Shown here: piece by piece, positions 1 through 9,068 of the stretch | Layout: every line of letters begins with the position of its first letter | Numbering within the stretch: position 1 is the stretch's first letter | NCBI RefSeq assembly: GCF_001186125.1 | Contig: NW_014040039.1 | Location: 18,638 to 42,256 of the forward strand | Source: Sphaeroforma arctica JP610 | Taxonomy: Eukaryota > Opisthokonta > Ichthyosporea > Ichthyophonida | Direction: 5' to 3' | DNA length: 23,619 nt | Made by a program: the position numbers and the translations under genes | The notes under the pieces: generated by a model | Seen by the model: the letters and a program-made list of their open reading frames with translations, nothing else | Databases searched by the model: none | Told to the model about the DNA's origin: nothing

Positions 1-740
1 GCGAACTAAGTTAAAACTTAAGTCAGGTTACGTACTGCCCTTAAGGACGACGCAAGTGACTGGCCTTACTGTCTGGCATGGGTCCAAGATATGGTGAATA
101 AAACACCGGATGCACTAACTGGCGTTACCTCGTCAAACTTCTTCCACTGTAGAAGAAGTGCTTTTTGGTGCTTGAAAAGGTACGCTGCTTACGGCTAGAG
201 TAATCGTGGATCGTGTACACAAGGTCGTATATACAACTTTAAGGTAGAAAACTAATGATACACTTTTAAAGCGGAAAAGTATTGATACACTTTTAAAAGC
301 GCAAAAACAAAACGATGTTCTAAGAAGTGGAAATAAGTCTTGAAATACGTCTCTGCGCTTTCGGTTTCTCCAGCTGTACTTTGTTGCAACTCTAGTATTG
401 GTCAATAGTACGAATTTTAAACGAGTGTAACCATTGCCGGGTTGACAAGTGAGAAGATACGTGATCTTGTCCACACGTGACGGAATAAGCTTGGCTAACA
501 AACACCATTTAATCCCTCATAAATACAGGGAACAAAGCAACAGGCTACCGAGCCACATAGGAAGGTAAACACTTCTCGCGGAAGTGTAGCAACGCGAGAC
601 CACACTAAAATTAAGTGAGATATATCAAAATTTTATTTCTTTTATACAAATTATTATTAAAGTCGATAGGGTGGGGGGTGGGGGGGGTGGAGTGCACATT
701 CGCACAAAATAGAGTAAGAGTCTTTAATAATAAAACGCAA
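1..740. other. No recognisable gene; flank of the Ty3-like element
   Basis: I find no convincing coding region. A minus-strand open stretch at 133-501 has no family resemblance. A short direct repeat (gatacacttttaaa) occurs near 257 and again near 283. A G-rich tract lies near 668-690. The region could include the 5' LTR and leader of the element that follows, but I could not pair it with a matching 3' repeat. Confidence 0.5.
668..690 (+). repeat. G-rich tract with G-quadruplex potential
   Basis: Four closely spaced G runs of three, six, seven or more, and two bases are separated by single T residues. This matches a relaxed G-quadruplex pattern. A second G run occurs near 849-857. It lies upstream of or within the leader of the Ty3-like fossil. 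No function can be assigned from sequence alone. Confidence 0.5.
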
Positions 741-1039
741 TACCCACACACCGTCGCAGACATCTCAAGATGCCAACGGCAACCAGAGCAGGCGTGCATG
801 GTGGTGAAGAAGGGAGTGAGGACACGGATGGCTCAAGTGTCAGTCCAATGGGGGGGGGGCAAGCCCAGTCAGTGGCTCCGGCCAGCCTACACCAGCTGGG
901 GTACCCATACTAGCTTCAGCAATGCGTCAAGAAATAGACAAAAGCATCTGCCAATGCAACCATGTCCTGGTTAGTAGGTTTGTCTCCAAATTGGAACAAC
1001 CAACATCAGTGTCTATACCGACTCTACACAAGATGGGAG

Positions 1040-2151
1040 TAGGCATTCATGGTCAACAGCCAGAATGACGCATGTCATTGGTTGACAAGGAACTCAGACG
1101 ACGATATGACTTAGATATCAATGAGTGTGGAGACGATGATGAGGATGAACTCATTCAAATAAGTCAATACATTAGTGAGTTAGAGCTCATGATGAACCAT
1201 CTCTCGCAAAACTACTAAAAACTTCAGAATTTCCTAAGCTCCCTAAAGATAGTTACTTTAAAATGGAAAATTGTGAAGACATCATAGAGTTCACTACGCA
1301 ATGTAGTGACTTTTCCTAGCAAAGTCCATGCCACTGTGTCAGTACCCAGCACTAGTGAGAAACCTATTAGATTCCACTGATGCAACGGAGAAGACCAAGT
1401 CAGTACTCAATAACTTGAGAGATTCTGAGACGCATACAACTAAGCACTTCAAGGAACCTGAGCAATTCAATAGAATCATTATAGTAGACTATCTGTTAAA
1501 AAGGTTTTTCAATGACATGCAGAACAAGAAGCTGAACGTCGAAGTGCACACAGAGCGTGCGCATAAGACAATGGCGATGTTAGAGGAGCGGTACCGCAAC
1601 TCAGACAAGGAACCCATACACTTTCAACTCCTCAAAGTCCAAAGATACCAAGCACTTATGTACTACGGACAACAAGCACAGGTGAATGTTCTCATCAAGG
1701 CAGACAAACAACCTGATGGGAGTGAGGGGCACTTGTTAGATATAGGACACACTAAGTTTCATACTGTGACTGAGGCAAGCATAAGAACGGCATCCAAGGT
1801 GCAAGGACACCGAATGCTATGAGGGTGCAGAACAAGTGTCAAAACACGCAGACAACCAAACACGCTGAGAATAGCACTACCGCTACTATCAAACGGCATA
1901 AACCGGACAAAGGTGCACCCAGTCAAACCAAACCAACAGGACAAGCCCAAGAAAAGAAAGGGTCGCGTGAGGAGCGTCCATGTCCCTATTGTAAGGTGAT
2001 GCCAGCCCCGCATGGGTTCAGTCGATGTCACAAGAAGGCTTCGAATCAGGCCAAACAGGCTGAGGAACAGGTCAAGAAGGATGTACAAATAGCAAGACTG
2101 TCCATTACCTCTGGCAAGTTCGAAGACATCCCGGAGGGTGATGAATACTGA
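1040..2151 (+). pseudogene. gag remnant with zinc knuckle
   Basis: This is the charged, Lys/Glu/Gln-rich structural-protein region of the Ty3-like fossil. The best landmark is a cysteine-histidine motif near 1979-2026 with C-x2-C-x6-H-x4-C spacing, a variant of the usual retroelement knuckle (C-x2-C-x4-H-x4-C). An acidic stretch (DDDEDE) lies near 1132-1150. The region is part of a broken element. Confidence 0.65.
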
Positions 2152-2344
2152 AACAACTGGTGGGCGGAAGCAAACATGATTGACCTGGCAGATAGACTCA
2201 ATGTATATACAGATGAAGAAACGTTGTTAATAAATGCAAATGGTTTAAATTACCAACCTTTAACAATAAATGGCAAACCACGCTATATACAATTTTTTAG
2301 CAAGTTATAATATGAGTCAATGTAATTGCCCTATCGTTAAATAA

Positions 2345-2500
2345 GAGCTTCTTGCTATAGATACTGCTGTAAAACAGTTTAAAGGCTACCTTTATGGAAG
2401 TTACTTCACTGTCGCCTGTGATCAAAAGTCGTTAATATATTTATATACATACCAGGAATACATAATCATCTACCTGACATGCTCTCTCGACTTGTCCCTG
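2345..2500 (+). pseudogene. RNase H-like remnant
   Basis: The segment shows the pattern typical of Ty3/gypsy RNase H: a Glu-Leu-Leu-Ala start, a 'YL.G..FTV' strand followed by an acidic residue and 'QKSL', and a closing 'IHNHLPDMLSRL' that corresponds to the usual 'N..ADaLSR' end of the domain. It belongs to the broken Ty3-like element. Confidence 0.65.
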
Positions 2501-2549
2501 ACTACCAGAAAACAGTCAATGAGTTATTCACAACCAATTGGATGCTTAA

Positions 2550-2900
2550 TAGGGAACGGTTTAACTACACTCGCTCAATCACGATGGGGACCATTTACTG
2601 TTGATATGTTCGCCGAAGAACATAATAAACAGGTTTTTGAATATAGGTCGTTGACTCATCCTAAAGGTGATGCATCTGATCAACTTGAATCATCAAAGCA
2701 TAATGCGTGGGCTAACCCACCTTGGCAACTTATCACACAGTTTTTTCTTAAATTATGTTAACAATACTAAATCTACCGTTACGCTGTGTTGTCCCTTCCG
2801 TAGCTCCGACCCTCGGATACGTGATTTAATTAATATGGCACGAGACGAACCTATCTATGTCGACCGTGAAATCGACACGTTCTTGTATCAGAGATCATAT
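2550..2900 (+). pseudogene. Accessory 'VDMFA...NPPW' domain remnant
   Basis: The translated segment has 'WGPFTVDMFAEEHNKQ', then 'AWANPPWQLI', then a hydrophobic strand ending in CCPFRSSDP. This layout (VDlFA..N, then PPw.LI, then a (V/L)P.W-like strand) is known downstream of RNase H in DIRS-type elements and some Ty3-related ones. Its function is not established to my knowledge. It is part of the fossil. Confidence 0.6.
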
Positions 2901-3399
2901 TCTATTACGAATACACCTTGAAATCATACTCTTCTTTGTCGCATCGGTCCTGCAGGTACTACCAAGTGGAAACCCTCAACTGAATTTTTGGCAAAATTAG
3001 AGGAGTCTAACAGTTCGAACAAAGTTAAATACTCGTACAACACATGCACCCAGCAAGAGTGCAGTCGAGGTATTGACGATTGAAACGGCATTAGATCGTA
3101 AAAACATGAAACTAGCTAGGGCTATGGATCAAAAACTCTAAGCTCTAAGCGAACCTGAAGCTCGTACTCAACTTCTCAAAGCGCTGCTTAGAGAACAGCC
3201 AGGAGTGACGAAACAACTGAAGAAGATACTTTAACAATTTAGTGTTGTCAATTATGCATCACAAGAGTCTACCCCTCGTGCTACTGAAGTTGCCCTAACT
3301 AATGCGAAGGTGGTTCATCCAGCCAGCGTTACTCAGAATCTGACTGACTTAGACGAGCTCGAAAGAAAAGTTAAACCCATATACAATAAAACCCATCAA

Positions 3400-4510
3400 G
3401 CATAAGAGCATACTTATAAGTTGGCTGTTCATGCTGGGCTTGATTACCCAGTTTTGAAAGAAACTATACGTGAAGTATACTGACGCTGTACTGATTGTGA
3501 AAAGAACCAGATCAAGCGCTACGGTTGGGCATCTCTAAAAAGTGTAACAGAGGACCAGCCAATGTGCCGAGTCAGTCGATTTGGTTAGACTTCCGCGATC
3601 TAGGCATACTAGCGATGTATATATCTGTCATTTCTTATATGTGGCTTCGGGCCATAACTTGCCTTATGCAATACCGAACAAACGCCTGCAAATGGTGGCA
3701 GATTTATGCTATCACGTCTTTAATGACTTTGGTTTTCCCCGAGTACTATGTCCTAGCAACGATAGTGAGTTTTGTGCCGACGTACCGGAGGCACTTTTAC
3801 TTGTATCAGACATGACCCATAGGTGTAGTGTTCCTTATAGACCTCAAACGCAGGGTGTAAATGAAACACGTCATAGAGAAAGTAAGAAACCCTTGCGTAC
3901 CGCACTAGATGACGTTGAGGATATGTGGCCTTATCATTCGAAATGGGTTCAAACTCAAATGAATAATTGCATGAATTCTCATACTGGGATATTATCGTTT
4001 CACTATTTCTTTGGCCGCTATAGTGAATTACAAGCAACGTTTGATAAAATCGCGCCCGAGAATCACGTTATGGCTACTGAAAATCGAGCGTTGTTTAGCC
4101 CTGTTTATTCGAGCACAAGAACCACTTCCTGCTTAAAGCATACGACCGATGGAATAGCACTAAGAAATCTGTTCAGTTCAAAGTTGGCGATTACATTAAC
4201 ATAATAATTCGCAACGCCAACGGTACCGAACTCTCTTCTAAGACAATCGGACCCTTTGCTATTTTCTATCATGATGAGAAGAGTGATATCTACGAAGTGA
4301 ATAACATAGATCGTACTAAAGCGACCAATCCAGGCACTCACCGTATCCCTACTTCCGAACTCTCATTCGCTCGCTCATTTGATTCTGTAGTCCCAGTTAT
4401 GAGATAAAGTCAAAGTTATAATTGACAAAACATCCGAAGGCGGTTACACTAACTACAAGACCCATTTAATGGATGGGACAGACAGCAACATGGCTAACCT
4501 CCGATGCGTT
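3400..4510 (+). pseudogene. Integrase remnant with C-terminal tail
   Basis: A zinc-binding HHCC-like region near 3410-3510 ends in a C-x2-C pair (CTDCEK). The catalytic core follows, with 'DFGFPRVLC', 'HRCSVPYRPQTQGVNE' and 'FFGRYSELQ' landmarks typical of Ty3/gypsy and retroviral integrases. The tail near 4180-4380 has a 'FKVGDYI'-type strand. A weak chromodomain-like piece is possible near 4395-4510. The element is broken. Confidence 0.75.
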
Positions 4511-4559
4511 TCGTGGATACTGAGACTTCCTTCGTATCTTTTAAAATAAGAAATGAAAG

Positions 4560-5800
4560 AAGAGTTTACATAAGAACACACGAGATAACCGGAAAGGGTT
4601 TCCTCGGGTGACTACAAATCCTGACGGATATGAAATTTCCTACTTGCCACCTACTGCCTATGTGACGAAACTTTCTGATCTGCTTACCAACTCAATTCTT
4701 CAAACTTAATTGCCAATGAAGAACAACTTTGGCTATTACCTTACCTAATAAACGTAATGCGTCTACATTGGAAATGGTTCCTGGGTCAAATACAAAACGA
4801 CATAAAGTAAAACACGAGCCTTGAACTGCATATAGGCACATACTTTAACTTGATAAGCCATGACCGTAACCGTTTTACATTGGGGTTCGTTTTGCAAACT
4901 AGATTGCATTTACAAGTACGTGCATAGTTCTAAAAATTACTGGGGGCTATGTGGAAATACGGCCTCCGGTCAGTCTAAAACGGCAAGTTTTTTTTGGTAC
5001 TTAAATATTTCATTACAAATTCTTATTCCAACATTTCTAAAGTGTTCTTAATTCACTTTGATGGCTCCTATACCCTGAGTAATTGGTACGACTCATTTAC
5101 TTCGACCTTTTTAAGATATTAGTAGACGTAGGATATCATAAACTAAAATGTATAATTTCTGAACTACTACTTATAGGTTTGGGTCCCCCGTCATTCTCCA
5201 AAATCCAATCAGTCCTTTTCCTTTGTCTAACTTTTCTTCAAATGGAATTATATTTATAATAGCTAATGTATTAACGTGACTTACATTCTTTTGTCTATCT
5301 ACACCTTAGGCATGTGGTCATGAACACTTAGTACTTCTGGTGAAAATTATTCAATAAGAACAGCTAGAGGTCCGTCCTGTGTGATCGAGAATTCATACAC
5401 AAGCTACCAGTACTAAATCCTAACTGACTTACAATGTATCAGTTTATTTTATCATAGTCGAAACTTAGTGATGTCCAATGGAATTTACAGTAGGTAGTTT
5501 CATTGATGCAGTCTACCTTGGAATAGCAGCCGACAAGCCGCCCTCAGGTTCGGCGTATCGGTGCGCCTGGGCGTTGTTTCTGGTGGCGCAGGCATCAATA
5601 TAGAGTTATTTAGGGTTTATAGAATACTATTAATTTCAATCTGTATATATATTTTTATGTCTACATGCATATCAGGCTTCATATTCGTTGGAAGGTGTAT
5701 ATTCGAAAAAGTTCATAACCTTCTTCCAATCAATACGATTGACCATCCATGCCTAACAAATAATGCTGAATGGCGGGGGGTGAGCTAAAGAGACATTATC
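4560..5800. other. Unassigned AT-rich region between two fossils
   Basis: I recognise no gene, RNA or clear terminal repeat here. Short open stretches at 4860-5051 and 5561-5788 (+) have no family features. The 3' LTR of the Ty3-like element and the 3' end of the Ty1/copia-like element would be expected in this interval, but no repeat pair could be recognised by eye. Confidence 0.5.
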
Positions 5801-7210
5801 TTTGGCGGCCATTCGAATAGTGGTATCTCTGCTGCGGTGGCCGTTGTTCTTGTGGTACTCATCGTATGTTTGAGTGGTCACATGAGTGGATGGTGGAGTG
5901 GGAACTGCTAAAGACGGTATCTGACGGCGGGAGTATTCGTGACCTGGGTAGCAGCGACAGGGGGGGGGATTGAGAAGGGTCAGGTGACTTTCATTGCGTA
6001 GTAGGAGCGTGCCTGGGCCGGGATGAGAGTGGCGGACTTTGAAGCGTTTCGAAGTGCAGGAGAGAGAGTCGGGAGAGTATCATATGGGACATGATAGCCT
6101 CCGTGAACCTGCGGAATCTCGATGGATACGGAAGTTTGCGAGAGCTCGCATGCTGGACGTGAAGGGAGGTATTTAAGCTCGAAGCTACGATCCTGAAGAC
6201 GGTTCTGGGGTACTAGGGGTCGCTTAAGGAATGTATCTAAGTAAGGCCCTGGCCAGGTATAATACCACGTAGTTTAATAATTAGCTCAGAGTCGCCGGCA
6301 AGAATGAGCGAAAAGGATCTACGTTCAAGACATCAATAGAGACCTAGCGGTGGTGTTGAGGTATTTAACGGTGGCACCACCGTCAATAAGCATTTTGGCT
6401 ATATTTACAGATTGTGTATGATCAACTGTAATTCGTGCTACACAAAGATAAAATATGTGTTTGATAGCACGGCGTCCATAACAGACTGAGTTATGGCCTA
6501 TGCAATTGTACGTTGTGCATCAAAAGAAGCCTGCATTACGGTTGCTATTGGTATGGCCTTTGGCGCCACAGCGTCCAGATGCGATGGGGGCAGTGAGAAG
6601 ATCGGTGGTCGGCACGGCTTGGGGCTGCTGTCATACGGTGAGCTTGTGCATGTGATGCACGTTGAGTAGGTGTGAGGCGCTCCGGATTCGTATTATGCCA
6701 CTCATATAGTAAGTCTCAGAGACAAATAGGTGTGAGAGAAGCACGCAGCTCTTTGCCAGTTGTGTATTGATGAGCTTATTCTTGGTTCTCTTGCGATAGA
6801 TCAGTCAGGTAGCAGTCATTAATGAAGTTGGTAGTAAACGTAAGGCCCTGGAGTTCGGCATCGTCACGGAACTTTTTACGAGAGCCCAAACACGGGAATC
6901 TTCCTAAAGTCAAGTCCAACTTGGAAATTATGGAGATATGTCATGTTGATCGGCTGAGAAGGGCAGATAGATTCATGAAAGTAGGTTTGACGGATAATGT
7001 CGTAAAAAGTTCAGTGGTTGTACATCATGGTTTTTTTGCTGAGCGTTCTGAGGAGAACGTCGGAGAAGGATCTGAGTAGGAGATTTCGATTGGCACGAGG
7101 TAAGAGAAGGGCGGGCCCATTTGATGCGGGTATAGCCGGAGGCTGAATCTTCTGTTTATTCACAAAATTAAAAAGAGACTTTAAATATAGAGCCCATAAC
7201 CAAACAGAGC
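5800..7210 (-). mobile_element. Broken Ty1/copia-like LTR retrotransposon (fossil)
   Basis: Read on the minus strand, the order is a primer-binding site matching the initiator-Met tRNA anticodon region (7191-7203), a gag-like region (about 7080-6620), a knuckle-like Cys/Gly-His motif near 6570 and a retropepsin-like motif (LIDGGAT) near 6380. A further unassigned coding-like stretch runs down to about 5977. Protease directly after gag and the half-tRNA primer site both point to Ty1/copia. It is broken in many places and old; the ends are approximate. Confidence 0.45.
7191..7203 (-). other. Candidate copia-type primer-binding site
   Basis: On the minus strand this reads ttggttatgggct. Its core ggttatgggc is complementary to the anticodon loop and stem of eukaryotic initiator tRNA-Met (gcccataacc). 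Drosophila copia is known to use an internal half of this tRNA rather than its 3' end. The site lies just upstream of the gag-like region of the fossil, as expected. Confidence 0.5.
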
Positions 7211-8778
7211 CTGTATCTTTGTACTCTGAAGAATTGATCTTTATTTATGTTTGTATACTAAACATATACTAAAAGTGTGTATTTGTGCAACGTTCCTTTT
7301 TGTGCGTAAACAAGGGTGTGTGAGAGATAAGGTAATGAGGCGAGTGTAAGAAAACCCTAGTTGAGTTTCTACAGACTAAGTTGACGATGAGTCATGCTTG
7401 ACAAAGTTGTAGTCTATAGATCGTGTTGAGCTTGCGCAACTTGATTACACCCTTAATAGGCATAAAACGATCACAGTGCATGTTTTATGTTCGGGTTTGC
7501 TAAAATTGAAGAGTGTGCCGTATCATTGATTCAAATAATCCTCTGGAAGTACTACAGAACAAAATGAAAAAGCATTGTTTACTCTTCAAGGTTCCTTTGT
7601 TGTCGAACTTCGGTGTTCGATATCTTGTGTACTTTTCGTACAGGGATCTATCATACGCGAGCTGAATTTGCAGCCAGTTTATTCTCGATGCAAGCAATGA
7701 TAGAAGTGTGCCCGTACGAGTTTGTACTCGCAAGAGTTTTCCAGCCAGACAATCAATTGGTGATTCTGTTTGAAAACAAACACGATTTAGGCCAAGGATC
7801 CTCGACTATCGGATCCGTTGCAATTTTGGAAGTTTTTCTTCTTCTCGAGTGATTGGGCTCCAGTAAGGACTAGTGAGCGACCGAATCTTTGCATACACAT
7901 ATGTACTTCCATCAACGGATACGAGAGTGTGATCGGTAGTTTAGATTTGTATAGTCCGAAGGATTCGAGGTGATATAGAGATTATATACTACGCTCATTG
8001 TTTAGTTGGTATATAAGGAATTTACTGCTATTTGTTCATTTTGTCGACGCGTTTATTTCAATGAATATGATCTATATGACACAATTTGATCGTTTTCATA
8101 TCTCAACCACTGCATTGCGATTTATCTTAAACAATTTATCAGCGACGTTTACATAAAATAATAGTGCAAAATTTTAGATACCTTCGTTCCTTGAAGCTAA
8201 ATATGGAGTGGTATCATATCGGAACATATCTACCAAACGATATTACTAGAGAAATAAAACAGATACGGCATACCCCACTAGTGCATATTTTCGGAAAGAG
8301 ACAATTGTGCTTGTATAATAGACACTACATTGTTTGCACTGTAGTATAAGCGAGAAATTCTGCGGATGTATTATCTTTTATTTGTATTCATTTACATCGG
8401 GCTATCGGTGTTGACATGACACTTAGCTTCACCAATGATTTCATATTTCATTTATACTTATCAATCTTAATTCACACTTCCTCTTCGTGGCAGATTCCAT
8501 AATGCAATAATCTCAGGCTGCTCTCGCTTACAGGTTTTTATATTTCACATAGCAGCAATCAACTGAAATGTGCAGCATGCCGTTGAAGGACACTGACTGA
8601 TAACTCCACTTCGTAGACTCCTTCCATAAAGACGGTCTCTCATATATACAAATTCTTTTCGTTCTGCCCTCACTCTCACTGGTAAAGAGTATGCTTATTG
8701 CGGACAGTTCCGGCATCTTATCCGCCTAGTCAGTCCGCGTACTATGTCCAAAATCATCCAATATTCCACACTGTCAGA
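7210..8778. other. Unassigned AT-rich intergenic region
   Basis: I find no supported gene. Open stretches at 7500-7733 (-), 7613-7852 (+) and 8164-8349 (+) lack recognisable domains, splice context or compositional bias. The right-hand part probably includes the 3' untranslated region of the ARID4-like gene, which reads leftward and stops at 8779. The left-hand part may include decayed LTR sequence of the copia-like fossil. Confidence 0.45.
8377..8382 (-). terminator. Candidate polyadenylation signal (AATAAA)
   Basis: The minus strand reads AATAAA about 400 nt downstream of the ARID4-like stop codon. It is a canonical hexamer, but in such AT-rich DNA chance occurrence is likely, so the assignment is tentative. 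Confidence 0.3.
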
Positions 8779-9068
8779 TCACCTTGTACCTATGCTGTGC
8801 GCTTTGTCGGACGAGATGTTCTCCACTTTGGGATGCGCGGGTCCACTGACATTGTCGTTTTGTTCCTCGCTATTACTATCCGGGAGTCCATTGGAAGCCT
8901 CGGTTGGGGTCCCCTGCCCGTTAGCATTCAATGTGTTTTCTTTCTTCATACGCCTCATACGCTCTCTTCTAGCAAGTTCAGCCTTGTGAGCCAGGTACTG
9001 CTGTTTCAACTGCCTCATTCGCTCTTCTAAAGTCGACATCTCCAGTCCACCATCAGCTGTCCATTGGA
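8779..9068 (-). CDS. ARID4-like gene, exon 8 (C-terminal helix, stop)
   Basis: This terminal exon starts after acatgtag. It encodes '[19 protein letters not shown]' followed by an Arg/Lys-rich run, resembling the conserved C-terminal helical segment of animal ARID4 proteins as I remember it. A polar tail and a stop at 8779 follow. Confidence 0.85.

Larger units (their letters stand above)
740..4560 (+). mobile_element. Broken Ty3/gypsy-like LTR retrotransposon (fossil)
   Basis: The parts appear in Ty3/gypsy order on the plus strand: a gag region with a zinc knuckle near 1979-2026, an RNase H-like segment near 2345-2500, an accessory segment near 2550-2900, an integrase zinc-binding region and catalytic core near 3400-4200, and a C-terminal tail to about 4510 that may include a chromodomain-like piece. 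The element is broken in many places and looks old. I could not define the LTRs, so both ends are approximate. Family placement rests on integrase following RNase H and on the integrase-core similarity. Confidence 0.8.

Noticed and set aside
7500-7852. Overlapping open frames on both strands (77 and 79 codons)
   Set aside because: No homology, splice context or codon bias distinguishes them from random open frames.
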